Below are positions 26,777-35,010 of a stretch of 64,000 bases of DNA, piece after piece (the first letter of the stretch is position 1; each line of letters starts with the position of its first letter). The notes under the pieces are model-generated. The model was given only the letters and a program-made list of their open reading frames with translations. It made no database searches and had not been told where the DNA came from. The translations under genes were made by a program, and so were the position numbers. The stretch comes from Burkholderia cepacia (GTDB taxonomy: Bacteria > Pseudomonadota > Gammaproteobacteria > Burkholderiales > Burkholderiaceae): positions 20,093 to 84,092 of the forward strand of contig NZ_LDWR01000043.1 of assembly GCF_001039005.1 (NCBI RefSeq), read 5' to 3'.

Positions 26777-27717
26777 CACGCCCCCAGCACCGTGCGGATC
26801 GCCCACAGCTCGGGGAAGAACCGGTGTTCCACCACGTGCTTGAGCCAGCCTACCCCTGCGGAACCGCCGGTGCCCGGTTTGAACCCCAGGATGCGCTCGA
26901 CCGATACGAAATGCCGCCACCGGTACTGCGAAAAGAGATCCGCAATCTCGATCAGCGCCTCGCCGAGCACATAAAGGTCGTTGTCCGGCGCGGGATCGGC
27001 GTAGACCGCGAGCCATGCCTTCTCCACGTCAGGATTCGGGACGTAGGTTTCGGCCCAGTTCCGCTCCAGCGCATTCGCCGGAATGGCGACCCCGCGGCGA
27101 TGAAGCAACGCGATGACGTCGTCGTAGAGGCTCGGCGCGTTCAGGGACTGCTTGAGCTGAGGGAACACATCCGGATTATTCGCATGTGCCTGAGCCATGC
27201 GGACGGCCTTGTTGCCGAGGATGAACTCGACGTGCCGATACATATACGACTGCTGGCCCGACGAGATGCCGAGGCAATCGCGGAATTCGTTGAAGCCGCT
27301 CGTCGTGATCGTCGATAGCACGTCCCACGTCTTGACGAGGTATTCGAACAGTCGCTTGATCCGTGGTGCCAGCGCGAGCGCACCCGTGACGTCATCCGCC
27401 TTGATGCGTTGCTGCATGTTGTACAGCTCGTAGTGAATCGCCTTGAACGTCAGTTCCTTGCACTGCGTCATGAGGATGAAGACCATCTCGTCATGCCCTT
27501 CACTGCGCATATGCTGCAGGCTCAGCAAAAGGTCGTTGCGATGATAGTCGATGAAAGGATTGCTCTTGCCCTCGAAGTCGACCATCGGCTCGCCCGCCGT
27601 GGTCTTCACGGCGTCCGTACGGCTCTCGTCAGTCGAGATACCGATATCTCTCACGACCGACAGCTCAAGCGCCGGATCGCGAATCTCGGGGATGACGCGT
27701 TTGCGATATACAGCCAT
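26776..27717 (-). CDS. kynA: Divergent tryptophan 2,3-dioxygenase
   Basis: 313-residue heme dioxygenase of the TDO family. Conserved parts: YHRNDLLLSLQ (58-68), SSGQQSYMYRHVEF with Tyr160/Arg161, the proximal heme His269 (WRHFVSVERILGFK) and GTGGSAGVGWL (282-292). The active-site segment differs: in canonical TDO the stretch reads as in FIxxHQxxELW, with a His that contacts the indole NH; here it is FILMTQCKELT (80-90), so His is replaced by Thr84 and the Trp by Thr90. This predicts altered substrate preference. Its ATG overlaps the formamidase stop (TAATG). Confidence 0.88.
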   Translation of the reverse strand: MAVYRKRVIPEIRDPALELSVVRDIGISTDESRTDAVKTTAGEPMVDFEGKSNPFIDYHRNDLLLSLQHMRSEGHDEMVFILMTQCKELTFKAIHYELYNMQQRIKADDVTGALALAPRIKRLFEYLVKTWDVLSTITTSGFNEFRDCLGISSGQQSYMYRHVEFILGNKAVRMAQAHANNPDVFPQLKQSLNAPSLYDDVIALLHRRGVAIPANALERNWAETYVPNPDVEKAWLAVYADPAPDNDLYVLGEALIEIADLFSQYRWRHFVSVERILGFKPGTGGSAGVGWLKHVVEHRFFPELWAIRTVLGA

Positions 27718-28547
27718 TACAAGCCTCCAAGCAGGTTATCGACGGCTTTCCCCAACTGGCTGGCGGGGTTTGCCAGATCAAACAGAATGTCAAAGTGGTT
27801 CCGGCCCGCTACTTCGAGACGCTCCACCGGCACGCCATACTTCGTCAGGCGTTCCGCGTGTTCGGCACTCTGACGTTTGAATTCGGCGGTTTCGTGTTCG
27901 CCCCAGCACACGAGTGTCGGCGCGACGTGCCGGACCGGAAGCAACGCCGGACTGACCCTGTGCGCCCGGAGCGGATCCAGTTTCAGCGGTGCATTGATAT
28001 AGGTGTGTGTGAGCGGGCGCAGATCGTAGATGCCCGAAATCAGGATCGAGCCAACCACGCGGTGCCGCATATCGGCCGACTCAGGCATCCGCACGGCCTG
28101 CATCGCGGCAAGATGGGCGCCGGCCGAACTGCCCGCCAGAACCAGATTCGTGTCCGGATATTCGCGCGTCAGCCCCTCGATCGCACATCCGCATTGACCG
28201 ATCATCTCCTCGATGGTCGCGTTCGGCGCGAGCGTGTAGTTCACGGCCGCATACGATATGCCTCGCGCGAGAAACCCCGCGGCGGGAAAGCACGAATCGT
28301 CAGCGGCCAGTTCCTGCCAGTACCCGCCGTGGATGAAGACGAACATCAAACGGCGATCGGACGATGCCGCGTCGAACACGATCGAATACTCGTCCACGGC
28401 AGCGCCGTACGCGAGACGGTGGTGAGCCCGCGCGCCCAGTACGATCGCGCTCTCGGCTGCATAGGCTGCGACTGTCTTCCGGTAGTCGGGCGCCACGCTG
28501 CTCGGGGAATATTCCCGCTCCAGGGTGACCTTGACGTCTTCGTGCAT
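27717..28547 (-). CDS. Alpha/beta-hydrolase-type formylkynurenine formamidase
   Basis: 276 residues. It has the HGGYW motif (73-77) and the nucleophile elbow GSSAGAH (Ser141), the pattern of animal and fungal arylformamidases, with a C-terminal His (GRNHFDIL). The usual bacterial KynB is an unrelated metal-dependent hydrolase (HxGTHxDxPxH), which I do not see here. It is the first gene of the operon and would convert an N-formylkynurenine to kynurenine. The gene is divergent from the Lrp-type regulator 182 bases away. Confidence 0.85.
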   Translation of the reverse strand: MHEDVKVTLEREYSPSSVAPDYRKTVAAYAAESAIVLGARAHHRLAYGAAVDEYSIVFDAASSDRRLMFVFIHGGYWQELAADDSCFPAAGFLARGISYAAVNYTLAPNATIEEMIGQCGCAIEGLTREYPDTNLVLAGSSAGAHLAAMQAVRMPESADMRHRVVGSILISGIYDLRPLTHTYINAPLKLDPLRAHRVSPALLPVRHVAPTLVCWGEHETAEFKRQSAEHAERLTKYGVPVERLEVAGRNHFDILFDLANPASQLGKAVDNLLGGL

Positions 28548-28617
28548 GACTGCCTCCTTGATGGAGAAATTCTAGCCAGCCACGACGGGCTTTTCTTTTC
28601 GCTTTTGCCGCGCAAGC

Positions 28618-28630
28618 CCGGATATTCCGG
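28618..28630. promoter_or_regulatory. Candidate operator in the formamidase/Lrp divergent region
   Basis: Dyad CCGGA-TAT-TCCGG with an AT-rich flank (CAAAATATG) lies between the divergent operon and regulator starts, 71 bases from the first operon ATG. Lrp-type regulators bind short, loosely conserved dyads of this kind. Role is inferred from position. Confidence 0.35.
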
Positions 28631-28729
28631 CAAAATATGTCCACCCCGAAACACATTCAGACAGAATTTGCCTGCGTCGATCCAGAACCGGGGAAACCCT
28701 TACCCCTGCCGAGTACCCGAGGTCCAAAC

Positions 28730-29203
28730 ATGAAGCCCGTTCCGTTGAGCCCCGCAGACATTCAGATCCTCACCCATCTTCAATCTGATCCCAGAATGTC
28801 GATGGCAGCACTGGCCGAGGCGACCCATAGTTCGCAGTCTCCGTGCTGGAGGCGGGTCAAGCGGCTGGAAGAGTCGGGCGTGATCTCGGGCTATAGCCTC
28901 GAACTCGACCGCAAGGCACTCGGTCTGGGGATCGATGCATTCGTTTACGTGAAGATCTCGTCGCATCGCGAGCAGGACGCGGTTGAATTTGAAAATGCCG
29001 TCAAGACGGTCGATCAAGTGCTGTCCTGCTTCATCTTGTCCGGGATAGAGGACTATCTGTTGCGCGTGGTCGCGACTGACCTCGACAGCTTCGCCATGTT
29101 CAGTCGGAAAAGACTGGCGACCTTGCCGCACGTTCGAGAAGTACGCAGCGCGTTCGTGATGCATACGATCAAGGACTCGCATCAATTACCGTTGCCTGAT
29201 TGA
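28730..29203 (+). CDS. Lrp/AsnC-family regulator (KynR-like)
   Basis: 157 residues: N-terminal AsnC-type HTH (LSPADIQILTHLQSDPRMSMAALAEATHSSQSPCWRRVKRLEESGVI) and a C-terminal RAM effector domain (VYVKISSHREQDAVEF ... YLLRVVATDLDSF). The ATG at 28730 matches family N-termini; an ATG at 28637 would add 31 residues with no domain. It is divergent from the aromatic operon and is its likely regulator, comparable to KynR, which responds to kynurenine in proteobacteria. Confidence 0.88.
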   Translation: MKPVPLSPADIQILTHLQSDPRMSMAALAEATHSSQSPCWRRVKRLEESGVISGYSLELDRKALGLGIDAFVYVKISSHREQDAVEFENAVKTVDQVLSCFILSGIEDYLLRVVATDLDSFAMFSRKRLATLPHVREVRSAFVMHTIKDSHQLPLPD

Positions 29204-29416
29204 TCTCCTCGCGCGCGGAGAACACGGGTGGCCGATGCACGATACGGCCCGGCTGCCACCTTTCCCACATACTGAACGCCCAACTTCCCATTAATAGGGA
29301 TACCTGTCCAAATGTTGACGCGTTTCACGCCACGGCTCTAACGTTCGCCCCAACGCCATTCGATTCGGCCGCCCCGCTCGCGAGCGCTGGCCGGGCACAG
29401 AACACAGGAGACAACC

Positions 29417-30796
29417 GTGGCCCAATCCGCGTCACGCACCCATGCCAACCCGCCGGAGCCGCCGCTTGCTCGCGCCGACATCTCGCCAGAATCCGTCGCT
29501 CACGCAACCGCAACCGCCCGGCCGAGCCGCAAGCGGCTGCTGATTCTCGCGCTCCTGTTCGTCACGGTGGTGATCAACTATCTCGACCGCAGCAACCTGT
29601 CGATCGCCGCGCCGGCGTTGTTCAAGGAACTGAACATCGATCCCGTCCGCGCGGGCCTCGTGTTCTCCGCGTTCGGCTGGACCTATGCGCTGATGCAGAT
29701 TCCGGGCGGCTGGCTCGTCGACAAGGTCTCGCCGCGCGTGCTGTATGCGGGCGCGCTGGCGCTGTGGTCGGCCGCGACGCTGCTGCTCGGCTTCGCGGGT
29801 TCGTTCGTCGGGCTGATCGTGCTGCGTCTCGCGGTCGGCGCGCTCGAGGCGCCGGCCTACCCGATCAACAACCGCGTGGTCACGACGTGGTTCCCGACCC
29901 GCGAACGCGCGAGCGCGATCGGCGGCTACACGTCGGGCCAGTTCGTCGGCCTCGCGTTCCTCACGCCGGTGCTCGCGTGGCTGCAGGTGCATCTCGGCTG
30001 GCACATGGTGTTCGTCGCGACCGGCCTCGCCGGCATCGCATGGGCCGCGATCTGGTATGCGGTGTATCGCGAGCCGCGCGCGTTTCGCGGCGTCAACGCG
30101 GCCGAGATCGCGCTGATCCGCGACGGCGGCGGGCTCGTCGATCTCGAAGACCGCATCGCGGCGCGCAGCGAACGCACGCCGTCGACCTGGCGCGACCTCG
30201 GCGTCGTGCTCGGCCGGCGCAAGCTGTGGGGCATCTATCTCGGTCAGTTCGCGCTGAACTCGACGCTGTGGTTCTTCCTCACGTGGTTCCCGACCTATCT
30301 CGTCAAGTATCGCGGGATGGATTTCATCAAGTCGGGCTTCCTCGCGTCGCTGCCGTTCCTCGCCGCGTTCGTCGGCGTGCTGTGCTCGGGCGTGCTGTCG
30401 GACTGGCTGATGCGCCGCGGCGCGTCGCAGGGCTTCGCGCGCAAGCTGCCGATCATCTCGGGGCTGCTGATCTCGACCTGCATCATCGGCGCGAACTACG
30501 TGACGTCGACGGGCTGGGTGATCGCGTTCATGACGATCGCGTTCTTCGGCAACGGCTTCGCATCGATCACGTGGTCGCTCGTGTCGGGGCTCGCGCCCGC
30601 GCGGCTGATCGGCCTCACGGGCGGCGTGTTCAACCTGATCGGCAACCTGTCCGCGATCGCGACGCCGATCGTGATCGGGCTGCTCGTGAACGGCGCGGAC
30701 TTCTCGCACGCGATCACCTACATCGCCGCGATGGCGCTCGCGGGCAGCCTGTCTTACGGGCTGCTCGTCGGCAAGGTCGAACGCATCGACGCATAA
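29417..30796 (+). CDS. MFS transporter (anion:cation symporter family)
   Basis: 459 residues with 12 TM segments after a 38-residue polar N-terminus. The first helix is followed by NYLDRSNLSIAAPALFKELN, characteristic of the ACS family (glucarate/galactonate/phthalate-type carboxylate transporters). The GTG start at 29417 has AGGAG seven bases upstream. A CCC-N7-GGG dyad at 29287-29299 lies in the upstream gap. Substrate unknown; it may import an organic acid for the catabolic genes on either side. Confidence 0.87.
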   Translation: MAQSASRTHANPPEPPLARADISPESVAHATATARPSRKRLLILALLFVTVVINYLDRSNLSIAAPALFKELNIDPVRAGLVFSAFGWTYALMQIPGGWLVDKVSPRVLYAGALALWSAATLLLGFAGSFVGLIVLRLAVGALEAPAYPINNRVVTTWFPTRERASAIGGYTSGQFVGLAFLTPVLAWLQVHLGWHMVFVATGLAGIAWAAIWYAVYREPRAFRGVNAAEIALIRDGGGLVDLEDRIAARSERTPSTWRDLGVVLGRRKLWGIYLGQFALNSTLWFFLTWFPTYLVKYRGMDFIKSGFLASLPFLAAFVGVLCSGVLSDWLMRRGASQGFARKLPIISGLLISTCIIGANYVTSTGWVIAFMTIAFFGNGFASITWSLVSGLAPARLIGLTGGVFNLIGNLSAIATPIVIGLLVNGADFSHAITYIAAMALAGSLSYGLLVGKVERIDA

Positions 30797-30805
30797 CCGC
30801 CGCAC

Positions 30806-30827
30806 GGGCGGCACCCGCGTGCCGCCC
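30806..30827 (+). terminator. Terminator hairpin after the MFS gene
   Basis: Perfect 9-bp stem GGGCGGCAC / GTGCCGCCC with a CCGC loop, ten bases after the MFS stop codon and before the convergent C45 gene. No T-run; a stem this stable could act from both sides. Confidence 0.55.
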
Positions 30828-30848
30828 TGCTCTCCCGTGGCCCGCGGA

Positions 30849-31925
30849 TCAGAACCGCAGCGCCCCGTCGCGCGCGAGGTCGTGCGGGTTGCCGGCCACG
30901 TAGTCGAGCGCGCATGCATCGGTATCGATGCCGACGGTCAGCAGCGTTTCCCAACGCTCGGTATCGGGCATCGACCGGTCCGGGTGGAAACACACCACGG
31001 CCTGATCGCCGGCCGCGCCGCACATCGCCGCCGCGCGCTCGCGCACGTCGGCGCTCGTCATGCCCGCCACGACATCGTTCAGGTGCGCGAAGCGTTCGCG
31101 CGTGGTCGAGCTGTCGGGCATGCACTCGCCGCCGCTCAACGCGCGGTCGAGGAAATGGTTCGTATGCAGCAGCCATCCGTCCGGACGCGGCACGACCACC
31201 CCCACGCCCGACGGGCTCAACTCGATGCTCGCCGCGCGCGGGTTCGCGTCATGCCGCGTGAACACGGTCAGCACCGTCGATGCGCTCACCCGCGCGGTGC
31301 GCGCGAGTTCGATCGCTTCCTGCACCGTCGTCGCGTCTTCGAGCAGGCGCCGCGCGATCGCATGCACGGGCACGCCGGCGCTGTCGTTGTCGCTCGCGTG
31401 ATGCAGGATGTTGAAGTGCAGCCCGAGCCCCGCGCTGTTCACGCCGAGCTTCGCGAGCATTCCGAATTCGGAGAACAGCTTGACCGTGCGGTCGTTCGGC
31501 GTGTCGAACTGCATCAGCAGCCCCTGCGGCGCGAGGCTGTCGTGCCAGTCCCACGTCTGCAGCGTGCGCGGCGCGTGCGGGCCGGCCGGCGCGTAGACGG
31601 TCGTCGAGCATTCGCCTTCGGCCGACGCGGGGGCGGTCGCGAGAATCTCGGTGCGCGCGTTCAGGCACGCGAGCTGCCAGCGCGGCAGGTCGACGCCGTC
31701 GGCGATCGCCTCGACTTCGGCGGCGAGGCGCGGGCACCATGCGCCGAGCGCAGCCAGGCTCGCTTCGCCGATCTCCCGCGCGCGCTGCGGATCGATGCCG
31801 AGCTTCGGGAAGAACGCGAGATAGCGCGCGACCGTCTCGCGGATCTCGGGCGTGAAGCGTTCGCCGATCAGGCGGCCTCGCGCACGCGGATCGGTGATGT
31901 CGGTCACGAAGGTATGCAGCTTCAA
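30849..31925 (-). CDS. C45-family autoproteolytic acyltransferase/amidohydrolase
   Basis: 358 residues, similar to acyl-CoA:6-aminopenicillanate acyltransferase-type NTN hydrolases (peptidase C45). The self-cleavage Cys is probably Cys106 in AEGECSTTVYAP, followed by RTLQTWDWH. No ATG is suitably placed; a TTG at 31925 follows AGGAG with good spacing and gives MKLHTFVTDITD. In bacteria such enzymes hydrolyse or transfer acyl groups on amines; next to polyamine genes, deacylation of an N-acyl amine is a reasonable guess. It follows the DUF3138 gene in the same direction. Confidence 0.8.
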   Translation of the reverse strand: MKLHTFVTDITDPRARGRLIGERFTPEIRETVARYLAFFPKLGIDPQRAREIGEASLAALGAWCPRLAAEVEAIADGVDLPRWQLACLNARTEILATAPASAEGECSTTVYAPAGPHAPRTLQTWDWHDSLAPQGLLMQFDTPNDRTVKLFSEFGMLAKLGVNSAGLGLHFNILHHASDNDSAGVPVHAIARRLLEDATTVQEAIELARTARVSASTVLTVFTRHDANPRAASIELSPSGVGVVVPRPDGWLLHTNHFLDRALSGGECMPDSSTTRERFAHLNDVVAGMTSADVRERAAAMCGAAGDQAVVCFHPDRSMPDTERWETLLTVGIDTDACALDYVAGNPHDLARDGALRF

Positions 31926-32013
31926 GATCAAATCTCCTGTGTCGAATGAGGTCCGGGCCCAATCGGCCCGGAACGTGATTGCGTTGCGTCGCGAATCGGA
32001 CGGCACGCGCCGG

Positions 32014-33588
32014 TCAGAACGAGTAGATGAACTGCATCCCGGCCAGGTCGTTGCTGCGCGAGTACGTGCCGTTGCTCTTCAGGAACACCGGATGGTTCGC
32101 CGCGTCGTGGCGGTATTCGACCTTCACGGTGATCTGCTGGGTCGGATAGAACAACAGGTCGGCCGTGATCGCGTAGCGCTGCGCGCCCTTGCACTCGGTG
32201 CCGTTCTTCGACGAGCCCTGGAAGCACGCCGGGTCGATGCCGAAGCCGCTCGAACCGTTCACCGACGGGTTGCCGCCCGCGAGCCCGTACTGGATGTTCG
32301 TGCCGCCGCCGCCGTTCGACGTGTTGTTCAGGTAGTCGAAGCGCAGCGTCGCGCCCATGCGGCCGACCCACGACGTCGTCCACTTCGTGTGGCCGAGCAG
32401 CGACATTCCGTACCAGCGCGCGGTGCCGCCGTTCCATGCGCCCTTCTGCAGCTCGCCGTAGTCGACCTGCGCGTTGACCTGGGTCTTGTCGTGCGTATAG
32501 GTCATGTCGGCTTCCACGTACTTGTAGAGGCCGGTCGGCGACGATCCGTTGCACTGGTAGCCGTAGTCACCCGCCACCGCGCACGGCGAGAACAGCGACT
32601 GCCGGCCGAGCATCCCGGAGATGCCGAAGTCGAAGGCCGTCGACGTCGCGTTGTCGAAGCGCGCGGTGAGGGTCGGCGTCCAGTTGGTCTTCGTCGTGTT
32701 GTTCGCCGCGTTCGCGATCGCGCCGGCCGTGCGCAGCACCTCGTTGCCGATCACCACCTGCCAGAAGCGCGTCATCGCCGCGTTGGAGCCCTTCAGCCCG
32801 ATGCCGACCAGGTTGCCCGGCTCGCTGAAGTCGTACAGCAGCCCGTGCGTGAGCGTCAGCATCTGGTTCGACGGCTGCACCTCGTAGCCCGCGAGGCTCG
32901 GCATCATTCCGACCTCGAAGGTCCGCGTCGTGCTGAGCGGCACGTTGACCTGCGCCTGCGTGACGATGTTGTTGCCGACGCCGCCGTGCGCATTGCTGAA
33001 CACGTTGCCGAAGCCGCGGTTCGGCTGGATCACGATCTCCGCCGACGGCGCCATCGGGCCGACGCCGAAGGTCTTCTTGATGTCGAGATAGACGTCGCCG
33101 ATCGTGCTGTTGAAGTAGTCGTACGCGCCCGGATCGTGATTCAGGAACTGGAAGCCGGACGTGCGCTGCGCACGGTTGAACAGGTACACGGGATCGACAT
33201 AACCGGTGATGCTCAGGCCCGCGAGCGGGCCGGTCGTCGCGGCTTCCTGCAGCGAGTCGACCTTCAGCGACGCGTTCGAGATCTGCTCGCGCATCTGCTG
33301 CAGGTCGTCGTTCGTGAACGCGGGCGCCGCATCGGCTGCAGGCGCGGCGGCGGCCGCCGTGTTGACCGAGCCGATCTTCGCGCCGCCCGATGCGGTAGCG
33401 GTTGCGGCGCCGGGTGCCTGCGCGGCCATCATGCTCGCGCGCAGCTCGTTCACCTGCTGCTGCAGCGCGGTGACCTGCGCCTGCAGCGCCTTCATCTTGC
33501 TCGCGTCGGTTGCCTGTGGCGTGTGCGCGAATGCCGAAGCCGCTTCGAACGCGAGCAGGCACAGCGCCGTCATGTGTTTGATTTTCAT
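32014..33588 (-). CDS. DUF3138-family outer-membrane beta-barrel protein
   Basis: 524 residues: signal peptide (MTALCLLAFEAASAFA), a short coiled coil (MKALQAQVTALQQQVNELRASM), a linker, then a long beta-rich region ending in the outer-membrane signature Phe (DLAGMQFIYSF). I recognise it as a DUF3138 protein, a porin-like family common in Burkholderia. Downstream of potF and upstream of the C45 gene in the same direction; it may be the outer-membrane entry for the locus substrate. Confidence 0.8.
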   Translation of the reverse strand: MKIKHMTALCLLAFEAASAFAHTPQATDASKMKALQAQVTALQQQVNELRASMMAAQAPGAATATASGGAKIGSVNTAAAAAPAADAAPAFTNDDLQQMREQISNASLKVDSLQEAATTGPLAGLSITGYVDPVYLFNRAQRTSGFQFLNHDPGAYDYFNSTIGDVYLDIKKTFGVGPMAPSAEIVIQPNRGFGNVFSNAHGGVGNNIVTQAQVNVPLSTTRTFEVGMMPSLAGYEVQPSNQMLTLTHGLLYDFSEPGNLVGIGLKGSNAAMTRFWQVVIGNEVLRTAGAIANAANNTTKTNWTPTLTARFDNATSTAFDFGISGMLGRQSLFSPCAVAGDYGYQCNGSSPTGLYKYVEADMTYTHDKTQVNAQVDYGELQKGAWNGGTARWYGMSLLGHTKWTTSWVGRMGATLRFDYLNNTSNGGGGTNIQYGLAGGNPSVNGSSGFGIDPACFQGSSKNGTECKGAQRYAITADLLFYPTQQITVKVEYRHDAANHPVFLKSNGTYSRSNDLAGMQFIYSF

Positions 33589-33610
33589 GGGGTGGGTGTC
33601 GTCGGGACGA

Positions 33611-33648
33611 GCGCGCCCCCGCCCGCCGCGGTGGGCGGCGGGGCGCGC
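33611..33648 (-). terminator. Stable intergenic hairpin between potF and the DUF3138 gene
   Basis: GCGCGCCCC (33611-33619) pairs with GGGGCGCGC (33640-33648), with further GC pairs inside. It follows potF and precedes the barrel-protein gene in the same direction, so it could partially terminate or stabilise the potF transcript, giving more binding protein than barrel. Confidence 0.5.
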
Positions 33649-33683
33649 GAAAGGGATGCGGGAGTGCGGGGGCTGCGGCCGGC

Positions 33684-34799
33684 TTACTCGGTCTTCAGCT
33701 TCGTCCAGAGACGGTTCTGCAGACGCATCAGCTCAGGCGGAATCGGCTTGCTGAGGCTCAGCTTGCGGATCACGTCGGCCGGCGGGAACACGGCCGGATC
33801 GCTGGTCACCTCGGTGCGCACCAGGTGCTTCGACGACGGCACGGCCGACGGATACGACGTGTCGTTGGTCAGGTTCGCGCTCTCCTTCTCCGACAGCACG
33901 AAGTTGACGAACTTGTGTGCGGCGTCCGGATGCGGCGCATCCTTCGGAATCGCCATCATGTCGAACCACATCGCGCTGCCCTCGGTCGGGATCACGTACT
34001 TGATGTGATACGACTTCTTCGCGGATGCGGCCGCGATGCGCGCGGAGTTCACGTCGCCCGACCAGCCGAGCGCGAGGCAGATGTCGCCGCCCGCGAGATC
34101 GTTGATGTAGCTGCTCGAATTGAACTGCGTGATGTACGGGCGCACCGACTTCAGCAGCTCGTACGCGGCCTGGTAGTCGGCCGGGTTCGTCGTGTTCGCA
34201 TCCTTCTTCAGGTAGACCAGCGCCATCCCGAACGCGTCGACCGGCGAATCGAGCACCGACACGCCGCAGCTCTTCAGCTTCTGCGCGTACTTCGGATCGA
34301 ACAGCAGCGCCCAGCTGTCGAGCGGCGCGTCGTTGCCGAGCGCGGCCTTCACCTTCTCGACGTTCATCCCGAGGCCATCCGTGCCCCACGTCCACGGAAT
34401 GCCGAACTGGTTGCCCGGATCGTCCTTCGACAGCACCTTCATGATTTCCGGATCGAGCAGCCCGTAGTTCGGCACCTGGCTCTTGTCGATCTTGCGGAAG
34501 ATGCCGGCCTGCAGCTGCCGCGCCCAGAAAATGTCGGACGGCACGACGACGTCGTAGCCCGACGTGCCCGACAACAGCTTCGCCTGCAGCGTCTCGTTCG
34601 AATCGAACTCCTGGTAGACGACCTTGATGCCGGTCGCCTTCTCGAAGTTCGCGATCGTCGCCTTGCCGATCGAGTTGCCCCAGTTGTACACGTTGACGAC
34701 GTCCGCCGCGTGCGCGACCGGCGCGCCGGCCCACACGAGCCCGCCCAGCGCGAGCGCCGCGCATGCCGTCTTCAGATGATGTTTCCACTCCCCTGCCAT
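33684..34799 (-). CDS. potF: Polyamine ABC-transporter periplasmic binding protein (PotF-type)
   Basis: 371 residues. Start at 34799 has a perfect GGAGG five bases upstream and yields a signal peptide ending PVAHAA. The mature protein begins DVVNVYNWGNSIGKATIANFEKATGIKV, the PotD/PotF signature, with SDIFWARQLQAGIF and GIPWTWGTDGLGMN. It binds putrescine-like amines. No ATP-binding or permease genes are adjacent, so it must use a transporter encoded elsewhere. A GGGGACA dyad lies 86 bases upstream. Confidence 0.9.
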   Translation of the reverse strand: MAGEWKHHLKTACAALALGGLVWAGAPVAHAADVVNVYNWGNSIGKATIANFEKATGIKVVYQEFDSNETLQAKLLSGTSGYDVVVPSDIFWARQLQAGIFRKIDKSQVPNYGLLDPEIMKVLSKDDPGNQFGIPWTWGTDGLGMNVEKVKAALGNDAPLDSWALLFDPKYAQKLKSCGVSVLDSPVDAFGMALVYLKKDANTTNPADYQAAYELLKSVRPYITQFNSSSYINDLAGGDICLALGWSGDVNSARIAAASAKKSYHIKYVIPTEGSAMWFDMMAIPKDAPHPDAAHKFVNFVLSEKESANLTNDTSYPSAVPSSKHLVRTEVTSDPAVFPPADVIRKLSLSKPIPPELMRLQNRLWTKLKTE

Positions 34800-34884
34800 G
34801 TTTTCCTCCGTCGATATCATGATCCGTTCGCGATGAACGGGTGTGTGCTTCGGTCCGGAAAAATGTAGCCAGAGGAAATTGGCC

Positions 34885-34909
34885 GGTCTGCCCTGCCAAT
34901 AGGGGGACA
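34885..34909. promoter_or_regulatory. GGTCTG-N12-GGGGACA element upstream of potF
   Basis: GGTCTG (34885-34890), a 12-base spacer, then GGGGACA (34903-34909). The element at 42043-42067 has the same two boxes at exactly the same spacing. TGCCC...GGGGACA reads as an imperfect dyad, suiting a LuxR-type dimer. Confidence 0.5.
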
Positions 34910-35010
34910 CGCCGCACAATCGGCGCATCCGGTTCCGGCCGGATGCGCCGATCGATCAAAACGGAAGCAATTTGAAAGTTACCGTCGTCGCTTCGTCAGC
35001 CGACGACCGC

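Noticed and set aside
25541..28547. Ordinary housekeeping kynurenine-to-anthranilate operon
   Set aside because: The formamidase is of a different fold, the dioxygenase active site is altered, and there are no anthranilate dioxygenase genes; ring-cleavage genes follow directly instead.
28637..28729. Upstream ATG extending the Lrp regulator by 31 residues
   Set aside because: The added residues have no domain and no ribosome-binding site; the ATG at 28730 fits family N-termini.
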